The notes under the pieces are model-generated. The model saw only the letters and a program-made list of their open reading frames with translations. It made no database searches and was not told the DNA's origin. Of a stretch of DNA of 64,000 bases, positions 13,694 to 22,763 are shown piece after piece. The translations under genes and the position numbers were made by a program. The DNA is from UBA2991 sp965221735. Its GTDB lineage: Bacteria; Chloroflexota; Dehalococcoidia; Tepidiformales; Tepidiformaceae. Numbering within the stretch: the first letter of the stretch is position 1; each line of letters opens with the position of its first letter. The stretch is from the NCBI GenBank assembly GCA_965221735.1, contig OZ244910.1:1302001-1366000 (forward strand). Reading direction: 5' to 3'.

Positions 13694-15152
13694 GAGCCAT
13701 TCCCCCCCCCCCGGGCCCGATCATCTCGCGCTTCAGGGCGCGCCGGGCGTCCGCGACGCTGGGGCTATCGTCGGGCGGCGACCCCTTGCGAGCGTGCTTG
13801 ACTAGCAGCGCAAAGAGGCTGTCCCGCACGTCGCCCGCTTCCTCGAAGCGCTTCCCCAATCCCGCCCTTCGTTCGTCGGCGGGGATGGCGGGAACGGTGA
13901 GCACGCGCACGCGCTCTTCCACCGCATCATCCTCGAAGGGCAGCCGTGGTATCTGACCCGCGTTGCCAGCGATAAAGACCGTCGCAGTCCCGGTGCGCGT
14001 TTCTTCAGCCCTCGCGTAGTGCCGCCGGAACGTGATCGGGTCCTCACCGCTCGCCTTCTTCAAGCGGCCAATGGCCAGTGTCCCCTGGGGTTCAACGAGC
14101 GTGACCAGGCGACGCTCCCCGAGTGGGGCAAGCTCTGTCGTGGGGCGGCCTGTTTGCTCGGCAGCCCTAGAGCTGAGGGTCGTTTCGGAAAGGCTCGCGC
14201 CGTACTCCCCAACGACGGCGAGCAGCGCCCGTAGGATGGTGCTCTTGCCGCCACCCGCTGGCCCCTGCAGGAGGTACACCCGGCGGGATGGCTCCCCCCG
14301 GAGAGCGTGGCCGGCGGCTTCCAGCAACCAGCGGCGATCGTCGTCACTCATCCGCCCAAGCAACTCGTAAACGGCACCGTTCGGATCGTCGGCGAGCTCG
14401 GGGCGGTAGAACGCGGCAACCGCCTTCGTCACGAAGAGGGCGCGGGCCGTCGCCCCCTCCACGAGCGCACCTGTATCGAGGTCAACGACTCCGTTGACGC
14501 AGCCGACGTAGCGCCCCGTCGGGTCAATCTGCGTGTGCTCGGCGATCGTCAGGTCGGGCGGCAAGATGTTGCGCCGTCGCAGTTGCTCGATGGCGGGACC
14601 AAACCCCGCTTCGGAAAGCACGTCGTCCTGACCGCGCTTCGTCGTCCAGCGCTGGGCAGCACGGGCAATCGAGGTGTTGGTCCGAAGATCACCTGCTGAC
14701 GCCCACCAGTCACGCGCCAGCTCGTCACACCAGGAACGGAGCAACGCATCGTCCTCCCTCCAAACGCCGGCCGCGCCGGCGGTGAACATTTGCCAGTAGC
14801 CGCCGGGGAACTGGACGGCGAGCAATCGATCGGCGTAGTACCGAAGAATCCGCCCCGCCATGGCGTCGGTCCCCTCATCCCACTCAGACCAGGGGTCGCC
14901 CTCAATCCACATTGCCGGGGAGTGCTCGGCAGGTGCGACCGCCCCCCAATCGACCGCATCGAGGCGTGCGCGGATGTTGGCAGCGTCCAGATCGGCGGCG
15001 TCGCTCCCATCGTCGCCGGGAGCCTCGAGCGTGACGATCCGGCAGCGGTGCGGGCGCAGGGCGGCCGCCGCCGTCTCCATCGCCTTGCGCCCCGGCGGGT
15101 CGGCGTCCGGCCACAGGATCACGTCGCGGGTGGCGAGGGGCGCGAAGTCAAC
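13485..15152 (-). pseudogene. D5-type primase-helicase, truncated at the N-terminus and frameshifted near the C-terminus
   Basis: The frame shows the end of a TOPRIM fold (DVILWPDADPPGRKAM), then a helicase domain of the D5/SF3 type: a Walker A loop LLQGPAGGGKSTILRALL, TTELAPLGERRLVTLVEPQ and FIAGNAGQIPRLPFEDDA. The N-terminal zinc-finger and TOPRIM start are missing. At about 15147-15153 the homologous part stops and upstream codons are only the antisense of an NHL-repeat gene. Near 13702-13712 an 11-base homopolymer shifts the frame, after which a Gly/Pro/Arg-rich tail is read. Phage- and plasmid-type replication enzymes of this family are usually 700-900 aa. Confidence 0.75.
13702..13712. 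repeat. 11-nt homopolymer (C on plus strand) causing a frameshift
   Basis: Eleven C residues on the plus strand read as GGG GGG GGG GG in the D5-type gene. With ten the frame would run on into the winged-helix C-terminus. It is either a sequencing or assembly length error or a genuine slippery tract. Confidence 0.7.
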
Positions 15153-16109
15153 TTGATAGTGGCGGACTCGAGCAACTATGCGATTCGCGCCATCGCACCA
15201 GATGGGAAGGTAACGACGATTGCTGGCGGCAATGGCAAGGGCTCCAGGGATGGCCCATGCAGAGAGGCCCAGTTTTCCGGCCCTTCTGACGTGGCAGTCG
15301 CCGCGAGCGGCTCCATCTACGTCGCTGACCCGGAAGGGGGCCTCATCCGGAGGATATATCCCGAGCCGTGTTGGGTCGTGACAGTCGCTGGTAAAGGCCC
15401 GGTTTCCCTCTGCGAGCACGGATGGGGTAGCTTCCGGGACGGGCCCGTTGCCACCGCAGAGCTTGGAACGCCTACGGGGATTGCCTTCGACCGCGATGGG
15501 AACTTGTTCATCACCGACACCTGCAACAGCCTCGTACGGCGTCTCTCCCCTGACGGTCACGTCGATACCGTTGTTGGGTTTAAGTTATCTGCCTACGTTC
15601 CGGGACCCAGAGATGGTCCGGGGTTGGAGGTTTTTGTCTCGCTCCCAAGTGGAATTGCGGTCGACTATCAAGGGAATGTCTATTTCACTGAGAGTACCGA
15701 TGCCATCCGCAAGCTCGACCGCAGTGGTTACGTGTCGACCGTGTACAGGGCAGCCGGGTACGAACGGGGGGGAGCGTTCTCGGGGTTCCTGCGTGGACTG
15801 GCTTTTGGTCTGGAGGGTGAAATCTACGTCGCCGACTTAGGCTACGAGCGCGTTTTCAGGCTCACGCCTGACGGGATTCTCTCGATTGTCGTCGACGGGA
15901 ACTCCGACTTGCCTGGAGGACATCAGCACCTGAACCTGAACCTGACAGGCTTGGCGGTGGGGTCAGACGGAACGCTGTTTGTTTCGAGTCAAGCGGGCGT
16001 GATTTCGAGGTTACCTTCGAGTGACACTCGAAGAGCGCCCTGGGCGTGCGCAGCAAGCCCTTCTGGACGTTCGCCGACTCGAAGCACCCGGCTCGGAGCC
16101 TGGGGATAG
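15150..16109 (+). pseudogene. NHL-repeat beta-propeller gene, 5' end missing
   Basis: From about 15150 the plus strand encodes NHL repeats: LIVADSSNYAIRAIAPDG, SIYVADPEGGLIRRI, NLFITDTCNSLVRRLSPDG, NVYFTESTDAIRKL and EIYVADLGYERVFRLTPDG. Each follows the (I/V)YVAD...IR...DG pattern, with about five to six blades. No signal peptide or start codon precedes the first blade: the frame runs back into antisense of the D5-type primase. The C-terminal 33 residues after the last blade are Arg/Ser-rich and look out of frame. Intact relatives are secreted binding proteins. Confidence 0.65.
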
Positions 16110-16573
16110 TCGACACTCACGCCTGCGGCCTGCTGCTTGTGCTGGGGCTAGCCGCCGCCCGACGCCTGCGCCGTCGTCCTTAGGCGCGCGAAAACCCGTG
16201 AGGGCAAGGGGCTGAACTCGCGCTGAGTCCACAGTCCTGTCGAAAGGTCCGAGACGCGGGGCGCAGCCTGGCGGCCCCTCGATCGTAGAGCGAGCGACCT
16301 CCTCGCCCGTGAAGGGGTCGATCGTGAGGGTGAAGTGCCTCTTGTGCTCCGCGACGGTCACGAGTATCCGGTCTTCACCGTCGGAACCTCTCGCACAGGC
16401 TCCTGGCCGAGCAACGGTAACGAGCGACCCCGCACGGGTCGAGGGGCAGGGAGGGCGGGGTACTCTGGTACCATCGGCGCGTTCGCGCAGGCGAGCGATA
16501 GAGCGTTGGGGTCGGCGCCACACACGGGGAAAGCGAAGAGGTCCAGCACCCCACAACAAGGTAGACGGAAACC
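16110..16573. other. 464-nt gap before the betaine transporter operon
   Basis: No intact gene is seen. On the minus strand a short stretch (about 16240-16390) reads like a decayed protein (DRILVTVAEHKRHFTLTIDP) but has no start, and the frame becomes composition-poor on both sides. A direct repeat GGTAC-TCT-GGTACC lies at about 16459-16473 and may belong to the promoter region of the transporter genes. No clear -35/-10 pair could be assigned. Confidence 0.4.
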
Positions 16574-17818
16574 GTGACAACCGAGCAACAGCCAGAGAAC
16601 GCGGGCGAGACGGCAGTCGCCGTGCGGAACGTCTACAGGGTCTTCGGCGGGAACGAGGATGGGGCGCTGGCGCGCGCCAGGACGGGGACGAGCAAGGAAG
16701 CGATCCAGGAGATGCACGACTCCGTGCTGGCGCTCGCGGACGTGACGTTCGACGTGAAGCGGGGCGAGCTGTTCGTGGTGATGGGGCTTTCGGGGTGCGG
16801 GAAGTCGACGCTCGTGCGCTGCATCAACCGGCTCATCGAGCCGTCTTCGGGGGAGGTCTGGCTGGGAGAACGGGAAATCACGGGGATGGACGACGAGGAG
16901 CTGCGCGAGCTGCGCCGGAGCGAGGTCGCGATGGTGTTCCAGCACTACGGGCTGCTGCCGCATCGCTCGGTGCTGGAGAACGTGGCGTGGGGGTTGGAGG
17001 TAAACGGCGTGGACAAGCGCCATCGCCGCAAGCGGGCGGAGGAGGCGCTGGGGGCGGTTGGGCTGAAGGGTTGGGGCGATCGCATGACCGACCAGCTGAG
17101 CGGGGGCATGAAGCAGCGCGTGGGGCTGGCGCGGGCGCTCGCCCAGGACGCGCCCGTGCTCCTGATGGACGAGCCCCTCAGCGCGCTCGACCCGGTGATC
17201 CGCCGGGAGCTCCAGGACGAGCGCGCGAAGCTCCAGTCGGAGCTGCACAAGACGATCATCTTCATCACGCACGACCTGGACGAGGCGGTTCGCATCGGCG
17301 ACCGGATCGCGATCATGCGCGACGGCGCGATCGTGCAGATGGGAGAGCCGTCGGACGTCGTGCTCTCGCCGGCGAACGATTTCGTGCGGGAGTTCACCCG
17401 CGACGTGCGGCTGCAATCGATGGTGACGGCGGCCTCGGTGATGCGTGAGCCGACGAGCACGGCCGGGGCCGGGCAGACGGCCTCGGAGGTGCTGGCGGCG
17501 CTGGAGGCGGAGGGGCGCATCCACGCCCTGGTTGTCGACGAGGAGGGGCGGTACGCGGGGAGCGTGGGGCTCCTCTTCCTGCGCCATACGCTGGAGGAGG
17601 GGGACAGGCCGGTGGGGTCGCTGGCGATGGAGAAAGAGAGCGCGGTGGCGGAGGACACGGTGCTCGACGAGCTGGTGCCGCGCGGGCTGCGGTCGGAGCA
17701 CCCCATGCCGGTCGTCGACGACGACGGCGTGTTGGTCGGCGAGATCCCGCTCGAGGCCCTGGCGACGGCGATGACCGCCGACGAGGCGTCCGAGACCTCC
17801 GGGAGGGGAGCGGCATGA
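16574..17818 (+). CDS. proV: Glycine betaine/proline-type ABC transporter ATPase
   Basis: A 414-aa protein from the GTG at 16574. It has the long N-terminal extension of ProV/OpuAA proteins, Walker A GLSGCGKST (71-79), FQHYGLLPHRSVLENVAWGLE, the ABC signature LSGGMKQR and Walker B LLMDEP followed by LSALDPVIRRELQDE. The last 130 residues look like paired CBS domains (HALVVDEEGRYAGSVG...MPVVDDDGVLVGEI), which in this family sense ionic strength or nucleotides. It overlaps the permease gene as ATGA. The partner binding protein is not adjacent; a candidate lies at 29686. Confidence 0.93.
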   Translation: MTTEQQPENAGETAVAVRNVYRVFGGNEDGALARARTGTSKEAIQEMHDSVLALADVTFDVKRGELFVVMGLSGCGKSTLVRCINRLIEPSSGEVWLGEREITGMDDEELRELRRSEVAMVFQHYGLLPHRSVLENVAWGLEVNGVDKRHRRKRAEEALGAVGLKGWGDRMTDQLSGGMKQRVGLARALAQDAPVLLMDEPLSALDPVIRRELQDERAKLQSELHKTIIFITHDLDEAVRIGDRIAIMRDGAIVQMGEPSDVVLSPANDFVREFTRDVRLQSMVTAASVMREPTSTAGAGQTASEVLAALEAEGRIHALVVDEEGRYAGSVGLLFLRHTLEEGDRPVGSLAMEKESAVAEDTVLDELVPRGLRSEHPMPVVDDDGVLVGEIPLEALATAMTADEASETSGRGAA

Positions 17819-18873
17819 CGGGCGACAACGGGACAGAGCAAGCAGAGCCGACCAACGCGAAGGCGCGAGGCCTGAGCGCGTGGCTGGAGATCCCCGCCGT
17901 CAGCCGCGGGCCGCGCTGGCTTCGCTGGGCGCTGTGGCTGCGCTGGCTGGCGGCGCCCGCCATCCTCGCGATCGTGCTGTGGGCAGGGGGCTGGGACTGG
18001 GCGGGGGACTTCCCGGCGGATGTGGGTCGCGACGTCGGTCGCGAGATCGACAACGTGATCGACTGGATGACGACCGAGCTCGATGTCCTCTTCGACGTGA
18101 TCAAGGAGGTCGTGCTGACGGTGCTGAACGCCATCGAGGACTTCCTGCTGTGGGTCCCGTGGCCGGCCCTGATCATCGCCATCACGATCATCGCCTGGCG
18201 GGCAGCGGGCGTCTGGGTCGCGGCCTTCTCGGCGGGGGCGCTGACCCTGCTGGCGGCCTTCGGGCTGTGGGACAGCACGATGGAGACGGTCGCGCTGATG
18301 GCCGTCACGGTGACGCTCTCGATCATCATCGCGGTGCCGCTGGGGGTGCTTGCTTCGCAGAGCGACCGGCTGGATCGGCTGCTGCGCCCGATCCTCGACG
18401 GCATGCAGACGATGCCGAGCTTCGTCTACCTGGTGCCGGCGATCGCGTTCTTCAGCCTGGGCAACGTACCCGCCGTGATCGCGACGCTGATCTACGCAGT
18501 CCCGCCAGCAGTGCGGCTCACCAATCTCGGCATCCGCCAGCTGCCCGAGGAGACCCTGGAAGCGGCGGAGTCGTTCGGGGCGACGCCGCTCCAGTTGCTG
18601 CTGAAGGTCAAGATCCCGCTGGCCGCGCCGACCATCATGGCGGGGGTGAACCAGACCACGCTGATGGCGCTGGCGATGGTCGTGATCGCGTCACTGGTGG
18701 GAGCCGGGGGGCTCGGCGAGGACGTCAACCGCGGGCTGGGGCGGATCGAGCCAGGGAACGCGTTCCTGGCCGGCCTGGGGATCGTGTTCCTTGCGATCAT
18801 CATCGACCGGATCACGCAGGCGTTTGCGAGCCGGCAACAATCGTCTCTGGGGGCGGGCGGCGGCGTAGGATAG
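17815..18873 (+). CDS. proW: Glycine betaine/proline-type ABC transporter permease
   Basis: A 352-aa membrane protein that starts at the ATG overlapping the ATPase stop. After a short cytoplasmic N-terminus come a first helix (about 43-58), an amphipathic stretch rich in Asp, and a core of six further helices. The inner-membrane coupling loop is visible as RQLPEETLEAAESFGATPLQ, the EAA motif that docks on the ATPase. The YLVPAIAFFSLGNVPAVIATLIYAVPP type helices fit ProW/OpuAB. It acts in the cytoplasmic membrane for osmoprotectant uptake. Confidence 0.92.
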   Translation: MTGDNGTEQAEPTNAKARGLSAWLEIPAVSRGPRWLRWALWLRWLAAPAILAIVLWAGGWDWAGDFPADVGRDVGREIDNVIDWMTTELDVLFDVIKEVVLTVLNAIEDFLLWVPWPALIIAITIIAWRAAGVWVAAFSAGALTLLAAFGLWDSTMETVALMAVTVTLSIIIAVPLGVLASQSDRLDRLLRPILDGMQTMPSFVYLVPAIAFFSLGNVPAVIATLIYAVPPAVRLTNLGIRQLPEETLEAAESFGATPLQLLLKVKIPLAAPTIMAGVNQTTLMALAMVVIASLVGAGGLGEDVNRGLGRIEPGNAFLAGLGIVFLAIIIDRITQAFASRQQSSLGAGGGVG

Positions 18874-18927
18874 CTCCATAGGCGGTAGTAGCACCCACTA
18901 GTCCTCTGGCCGCGGCAGGAGACCGTC

Positions 18928-19217
18928 ATGATGCTCAGGAAACCCATCTTCCTCACTCTGGCGGCGGTAGCCGCATGCCGGGCGTGCTGACAACCCCCTG
19001 TTCGTTGCCCGACCGCTCGCGCAGCTACCGACTGTCCGGGTTGCCTCCACTACCGGCGAGGTCGAGGCTCACCGGGTACCAGACCAGCCGGTACCTACAG
19101 GTTCGGCCGGTTACGGGTCCGAACACGGGCCAGGCCTCAAAGTGGGCTGACGAGGTCCGGGTCTACAACTCCGTCCGACGCCCAGCGGGAGCTGCGCGAG
19201 TCGTAGCGGGTGCGTAG
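18928..19217 (+). pseudogene. Remnant of a secreted fibronectin-like protein
   Basis: An ATG at 18928 with GCAGGAGA upstream begins a signal-peptide-like sequence (MMLRKPIFLTLAAVAACRAC) that ends at a stop within 21 codons. In another frame just downstream come the end of a fibronectin-type module, RSYRLSGLPPLPAR...YLQVRPVTGPNTGQAS. The module matches the intact protein at 33459 at both DNA and protein level. I interpret it as a gene that lost most of its middle. No intact product is expected. Confidence 0.6.
19018..19164. repeat. 147-bp dispersed repeat, copy 1 (copy 2 at 33841-33987)
   Basis: Aligned without gaps over 147 bp, the two copies differ at about 18 positions by hand count (roughly 88 % identity). 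Copy 2 is part of an intact gene encoding a fibronectin-like module, and copy 1 is in the remnant described at 18928. Confidence 0.75.
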
Positions 19218-19273
19218 CGCCTAGCGCGGCTCGTCCCCGTATCCCTCGATCGCCGCAGTTCCAGCCTGTCAGA

Positions 19274-20224
19274 CTAGGCGCCGGGCTGGATGCGGTCGCG
19301 GAAGGTGTCGTCGAAGCGGAGCAGGCGGGCCTCGAACCAGGCGAATTGCCCCGGCCAGGCGTCGCGTCGCTCGAGCTCGGCCGCATGGTGGACGTAGAGG
19401 CGGCGGCGGTGGGCGTTCTCGGGTTGGTGCCAGGTGAGCGGTCCCAGCTCCGCCTCGATCGCCTCGCGCTCGTCGGAGAGGCGCTCGAAGACGTCGTTGG
19501 CGTCGTCGCCGTGCAGGCCCAGCTCGACGCGGATGCTGCCCTCGCCGGCCCAGCCCGTGGCGATGGCGGAGAGCCCTGCCCCGGAGCGGCCGATGGAGAA
19601 ACTCGTCCACTGCTGGGCCCTGGGCTTGCGCGGGCTGAGGCCCCCACCGCGCTCGAGCAGGTAGTCGCGAAAGGCGGACCAGTAGTCGAGCTGCAGCTGC
19701 TGGGTGGGGGTGAGGGGCTTGTCGGCTGAGGTGCGCACGGCGCCCAGCCAGTCGTTGGGTTTGGAGACCACGTCGAAGTGGGGGGCGGGCGGGGAGTCGT
19801 CGATCCGCCAGACCTGCAGCTCGACGCCGAAGAAGTGGACGCCGGAGAAGGTGACGGCGTTGAGCCAGTCGAGGGCGGCGCGGTGCTCCTCGCGGATCTC
19901 GGGGGCGATGAGGATGGTGGTGCGGACGTCCTCGAGGCCGCCGGCGTAGGTGAGGAGCTTGCCCAGGTGGTCGTGGTCGGTGCGCTCCAGCTGGTTCTCG
20001 ATGACGACGCGGTGCTCGTCGCCCAGGGCGCGGCAGATGATGTCGGCCTGGAAGCTGCCGACGGAGGTCTCGATGCCCTCGACGGCGAGCTCGAGGCCGA
20101 GGGCGCCGCCGAGGAGGGCGATGTGGGGCTCCTGCGCCAGCCAGGGGGTGAAGTCGGCTGCCTCGTCCGGCCAGTAGTCGCGTGCGGCAAGCTTCGTCAG
20201 CTGGCCGAAGGGCGGGTCGCTCAC
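19274..20224 (-). CDS. DUF4268-type protein (PD-(D/E)XK-like)
   Basis: A 316-aa protein from the GTG at 20224, which overlaps the stop of a 44-codon ORF as GTGA. The N-terminal half has the nuclease-like pattern of this family (FQADIICRALGDEHRVVIENQLERTDHDHLG: an Asp, then ExN/Q in place of ExK), followed by LLTYAGGLEDVRTTILIAPE. The C-terminal half is the DUF4268 domain (QLQLDYWSAFRDYLLERGG...ELGLHGDDANDVFERL). Family members are often found near restriction or defence genes. Activity is unproven. Confidence 0.8.
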   Translation of the reverse strand: MSDPPFGQLTKLAARDYWPDEAADFTPWLAQEPHIALLGGALGLELAVEGIETSVGSFQADIICRALGDEHRVVIENQLERTDHDHLGKLLTYAGGLEDVRTTILIAPEIREEHRAALDWLNAVTFSGVHFFGVELQVWRIDDSPPAPHFDVVSKPNDWLGAVRTSADKPLTPTQQLQLDYWSAFRDYLLERGGGLSPRKPRAQQWTSFSIGRSGAGLSAIATGWAGEGSIRVELGLHGDDANDVFERLSDEREAIEAELGPLTWHQPENAHRRRLYVHHAAELERRDAWPGQFAWFEARLLRFDDTFRDRIQPGA

Positions 20225-20355
20225 GGCTGTGCTACCGCACCGGAGAGCGCGACCGTTGCCGCAAGGGGCACGAGCGCCCACGTCCGCCAGTTATGCATGG
20301 GCGTGGAGACTACCCATCGCCGTAGAGGCGGCAGGGTGGAGGCACTGCTAGTCAT
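20221..20355 (-). CDS. 44-aa ORF coupled on both sides
   Basis: The ATG at 20355 overlaps the stop of the 136-aa gene as ATGA, and its own TGA overlaps the GTG of the DUF4268 gene as GTGA. The peptide ends in a hydrophobic stretch (WALVPLAATVALSGAVAQP) that could span or insert in the membrane. No ribosome site of its own is visible, as expected for coupled translation. Double coupling makes it more than a chance frame, but no homologue is known to me. Confidence 0.45.
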   Translation of the reverse strand: MTSSASTLPPLRRWVVSTPMHNWRTWALVPLAATVALSGAVAQP

Positions 20356-20762
20356 GACGTCACCGGTACACGCAGGTTGTGAGGAGGCACGTACGAGTCG
20401 CAGTTGTGAGGGGACCAAGTGCCGTCCTCCAAGAACAGACACGGGCTGAGCGGGAGCCTAAGCTCGCGCCACTGCTCGATCTGCCAGAACTCGCGCTGGA
20501 TCTCTTGGCGGTCAACCCCCTGCATGAGAAGGTCGAGAGCAGTAGCCACAAGCATCTCGCGCTCCGCAGAGGGAGTTGTGGGCCACCCGCTTCCGCTGTG
20601 GCCAACCGAGCAGACAAAGGCAGGACGTCCCGGCCAGTTCCTCATCCACCGCGCCGGGTGAGGACCCACCTTCACGCGGCCTGCATGAGGCTCGTCTTCC
20701 TCTCCGGGAACCCACGCAATCTCGTAGGGCCTGGTTGCGCTGTAGATTGGTGCTTCCGGCAT
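20352..20762 (-). CDS. Hypothetical protein (136 aa), first gene of the DUF4268 operon
   Basis: It starts at the ATG at 20762 behind GGAGGAG. The protein is rich in Trp, Pro and Glu, with no signal peptide or membrane helix. Recognisable stretches are IYSATRPYEIAWVPGEEDEP and LDLLMQGVDRQEIQREFWQI. I know no family. It is coupled to the 44-codon ORF and through it to the DUF4268 gene, so the three probably share a transcript. Confidence 0.6.
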   Translation of the reverse strand: MPEAPIYSATRPYEIAWVPGEEDEPHAGRVKVGPHPARWMRNWPGRPAFVCSVGHSGSGWPTTPSAEREMLVATALDLLMQGVDRQEIQREFWQIEQWRELRLPLSPCLFLEDGTWSPHNCDSYVPPHNLRVPVTS

Positions 20763-20804
20763 GCCTGCTCCTCCAGAGTCTACTTTCGGGATCAGCGTAC
20801 TGGA

Positions 20805-20850
20805 CCTACGGGTACCGTACTGCGAACTTTCCGCTGGGCGGTGTCGCTCT
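20805..20850. repeat. 46-bp dispersed repeat, copy 1 (copy 2 at 38089-38134)
   Basis: This stretch and 38089-38134 align without gaps with about 40 of 46 identical bases, sharing GTACTGCGAACTTTC and CTGGGCGGTG. Both copies lie in noncoding or decayed DNA beside gene remnants. The repeat does not overlap a recognisable gene. Confidence 0.6.
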
Positions 20851-20896
20851 AGGCGAGGATGCAGAAGGCCCGAGGGATGGCGGGGTACACCGCCCG

Positions 20897-21060
20897 CTAC
20901 GTGTCGAAGATGGCGCTCACCGCGCAGGTGAAGCCAGGCAGCACGTCGAGACCGTCGAGCGTGTCATCCCCGCCAAGCGCTTCCACTGAGCCGTCGGCCC
21001 GGTGCACATCCACCGTGCGGGTATCCGGGTGCACGGCCCAGACCAAGCGTACCCGCTCAG
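20897..21060 (-). pseudogene. C-terminal fragment of an Uma2-family protein
   Basis: The minus strand encodes RVRLVWAVHPDTRTVDVHRA, then DGLDVLPGFTCAVSAIFDT and a stop at 20897-20899. This matches the end of the intact Uma2 protein at 28801 (VRLIWVVHPETRSVDVYR ... DGLDVLPGFTCALSAVL). Upstream the frame is lost within about 15 codons, so about two thirds of the gene is missing. Confidence 0.7.
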
Positions 21061-21123
21061 ATAGTCCATTTCCTCGGCCCAGGCATGGACCAGCAGCTCA
21101 TCCGCCAGCCCGGTTCCTCGCTC

Positions 21124-22064
21124 TTACTGGTCCGCTAGGTGAGTGATGACCCAGTCCGCTCCCTCCCGCTCGAAGGTGATCCAGCCGAGTTGGAGGGCCC
21201 CTCCCGCCTGGAATCTGCCGCCACCCTGCAGGATGAGGCCGTCACCATCGGGCAGGTGGGCCACCAGAAACGCGACGTCCTCAAGCGACGAGGCCTGGTC
21301 ATCAATGCAAAAGCCGTCGCGCGGCAGTACGAGGCCCACCTCGCACCTTGCAATCTGGAGTTGGCTGAACATGATCTCTCGTTCCCACTCGGCGGCGTCG
21401 TCGAACTCGGACAGCGAAACAGCGTCGGCGCGCATGAACCTGAAGGAACCGGAGTCCGGGGTGGATGACCGATCCGCCGATGCGGACGCTGCCGATTCGT
21501 GGAACGTCCAGCTCCCGTCGGCGTTTTCGCGAGCGATGATGTCGCTTTCGAACGCATCGTCCCGTTCGAATCCGCTCGAACACAGTTGCAGGGTGTCGAA
21601 GGTAACGCCAGCCTGTTCGACGGGCCCTCCCACACGGCAGATCTGGCCGTCGGGGCGTACCCAGAGAACGACATCGGGCTCGAACTCCCCACCACCGGTG
21701 TAGCGGCAACCCTCACCGGATTGGAGGCTCATGCCATCGCGGCAGTCGCCCACCACCATGGGAGTGGGATCGGGATGTTGCGCGCGCTGATGCCCGTCCC
21801 GGCGGTGAAGAACAGAAAATGCCCCCGGCCCGACGAGTCGACCGAGAACTCCTGGGAGGTGCCGGGGTAGACGCAACTCTCCCCACTGCTGATCACCAAC
21901 CCGGGGCGGCAGGTTTCAGCCGTGCCCTGGGCGCTAACGAGGGCGGGCATTGCTGACAGAACCAGCAGCAGGGTGAGGATCGGCGCCACCCACCACCAAC
22001 GACCGCCAGAAGCAACGGGGCGGGCTCGATCGGACCTCAGCGGAAGCGTTCCCGGCTGCGACAC
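21124..22064 (-). pseudogene. Secreted repeat protein with a frameshift
   Basis: The frame opening at the ATG at 22064 gives a signal sequence (WWWVAPILTLLLVLSAMPALVSA) and a first repeat CRPGLVISSGESCVYPG...FLFFTAG, then drifts into Trp/Ala near 21770. The next frame continues with CRDGMSLQSGEGCRYTGGG and later CEVGLVLPRDGFC, the same CxxGLxLxxGexC repeat. Changing the reading by one base near 21765-21785 (ARNIP to DPTPMVV) joins them into about 310 residues. The protein would be exported with three disulphide-bonded repeats of unknown function. It may be a true pseudogene or a sequence error. Confidence 0.6.
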
Positions 22065-22763
22065 GTTACCTCTGCGGTCGGGCTGCTTGAGACGGAGTGG
22101 GCCTCAGAACATGCATTTGTCGGGGGGGGATCACGTCGTTTGCCCTCCCTGGAGGGGCGGACGCGCCTCAGCCCGCAGGCTGCACCATACTAGAGTTGGG
22201 CCGTCGCCGCGCACCCGGGGCGTTCACTCACTGAAGCGGAACGCGCCCTCGCCGGCGATGCGCGCCCGGCACGAGCCACTCTCGAAGCCGCTCAGGATCG
22301 GGCCTCGCGGGCGCGCGCCCGCACCGCTTTCGATGCTGGACACGCCCCCGCTGCAGCGCCACGTCACCGCCGCGACCACGGGCTCCATCCTCGGGCACAA
22401 CGCGCAGGTGTGCGGAACTGCTGCGTCGCCATCCCGTGTCCCGCCAGTGGCTCCGTCTGCTCGTCGAGCGTCTCGACGGCGGCGGGAAGTGACAATGGGA
22501 GACCAGCCTCCCGTTCGGCGGACTGCTCGAGCTCCCAGACGACTGGCCCGGCGAACGAACAGTACGTCGCGCCAGCTGATACGAAGTGAATTGGCCTTCA
22601 GTTCCCATCCATCGGTCGGAGTGAAGGCATCGACGACTGGGCAAGCGTGGTCGCCAGCCTACATCGAGCCCCCGGAAACGAACCGTACGATGTCCGGGCC
22701 CACCCTAGTATCGAAGAGCCCGAAGAGCAGACCTCACTCTCGCCTCGGGCCCTGCGCAAGCCC
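22065..22763. other. 700-nt stretch with gene remnants only
   Basis: No intact gene is seen. On the minus strand a fragment about 22224-22480 reads as protein in one frame (GDAAVPHTCALC... VVAAVTWRCSGGVSSIESG...FESGSCRARIAGEGAFRFSE, stop at 22224), like the end of a secreted protein. Between 22540 and 22760 another degraded piece (LVDAFTPTDGWELKANSL-like) is interrupted by a stop. A long frame on the opposite strand has no gene-like features. Confidence 0.4.

Noticed and set aside
15150..15160. A tRNA attachment site at the apparent element border
   Set aside because: No cloverleaf or direct repeat was found near the junction, and no integrase gene is in the window.
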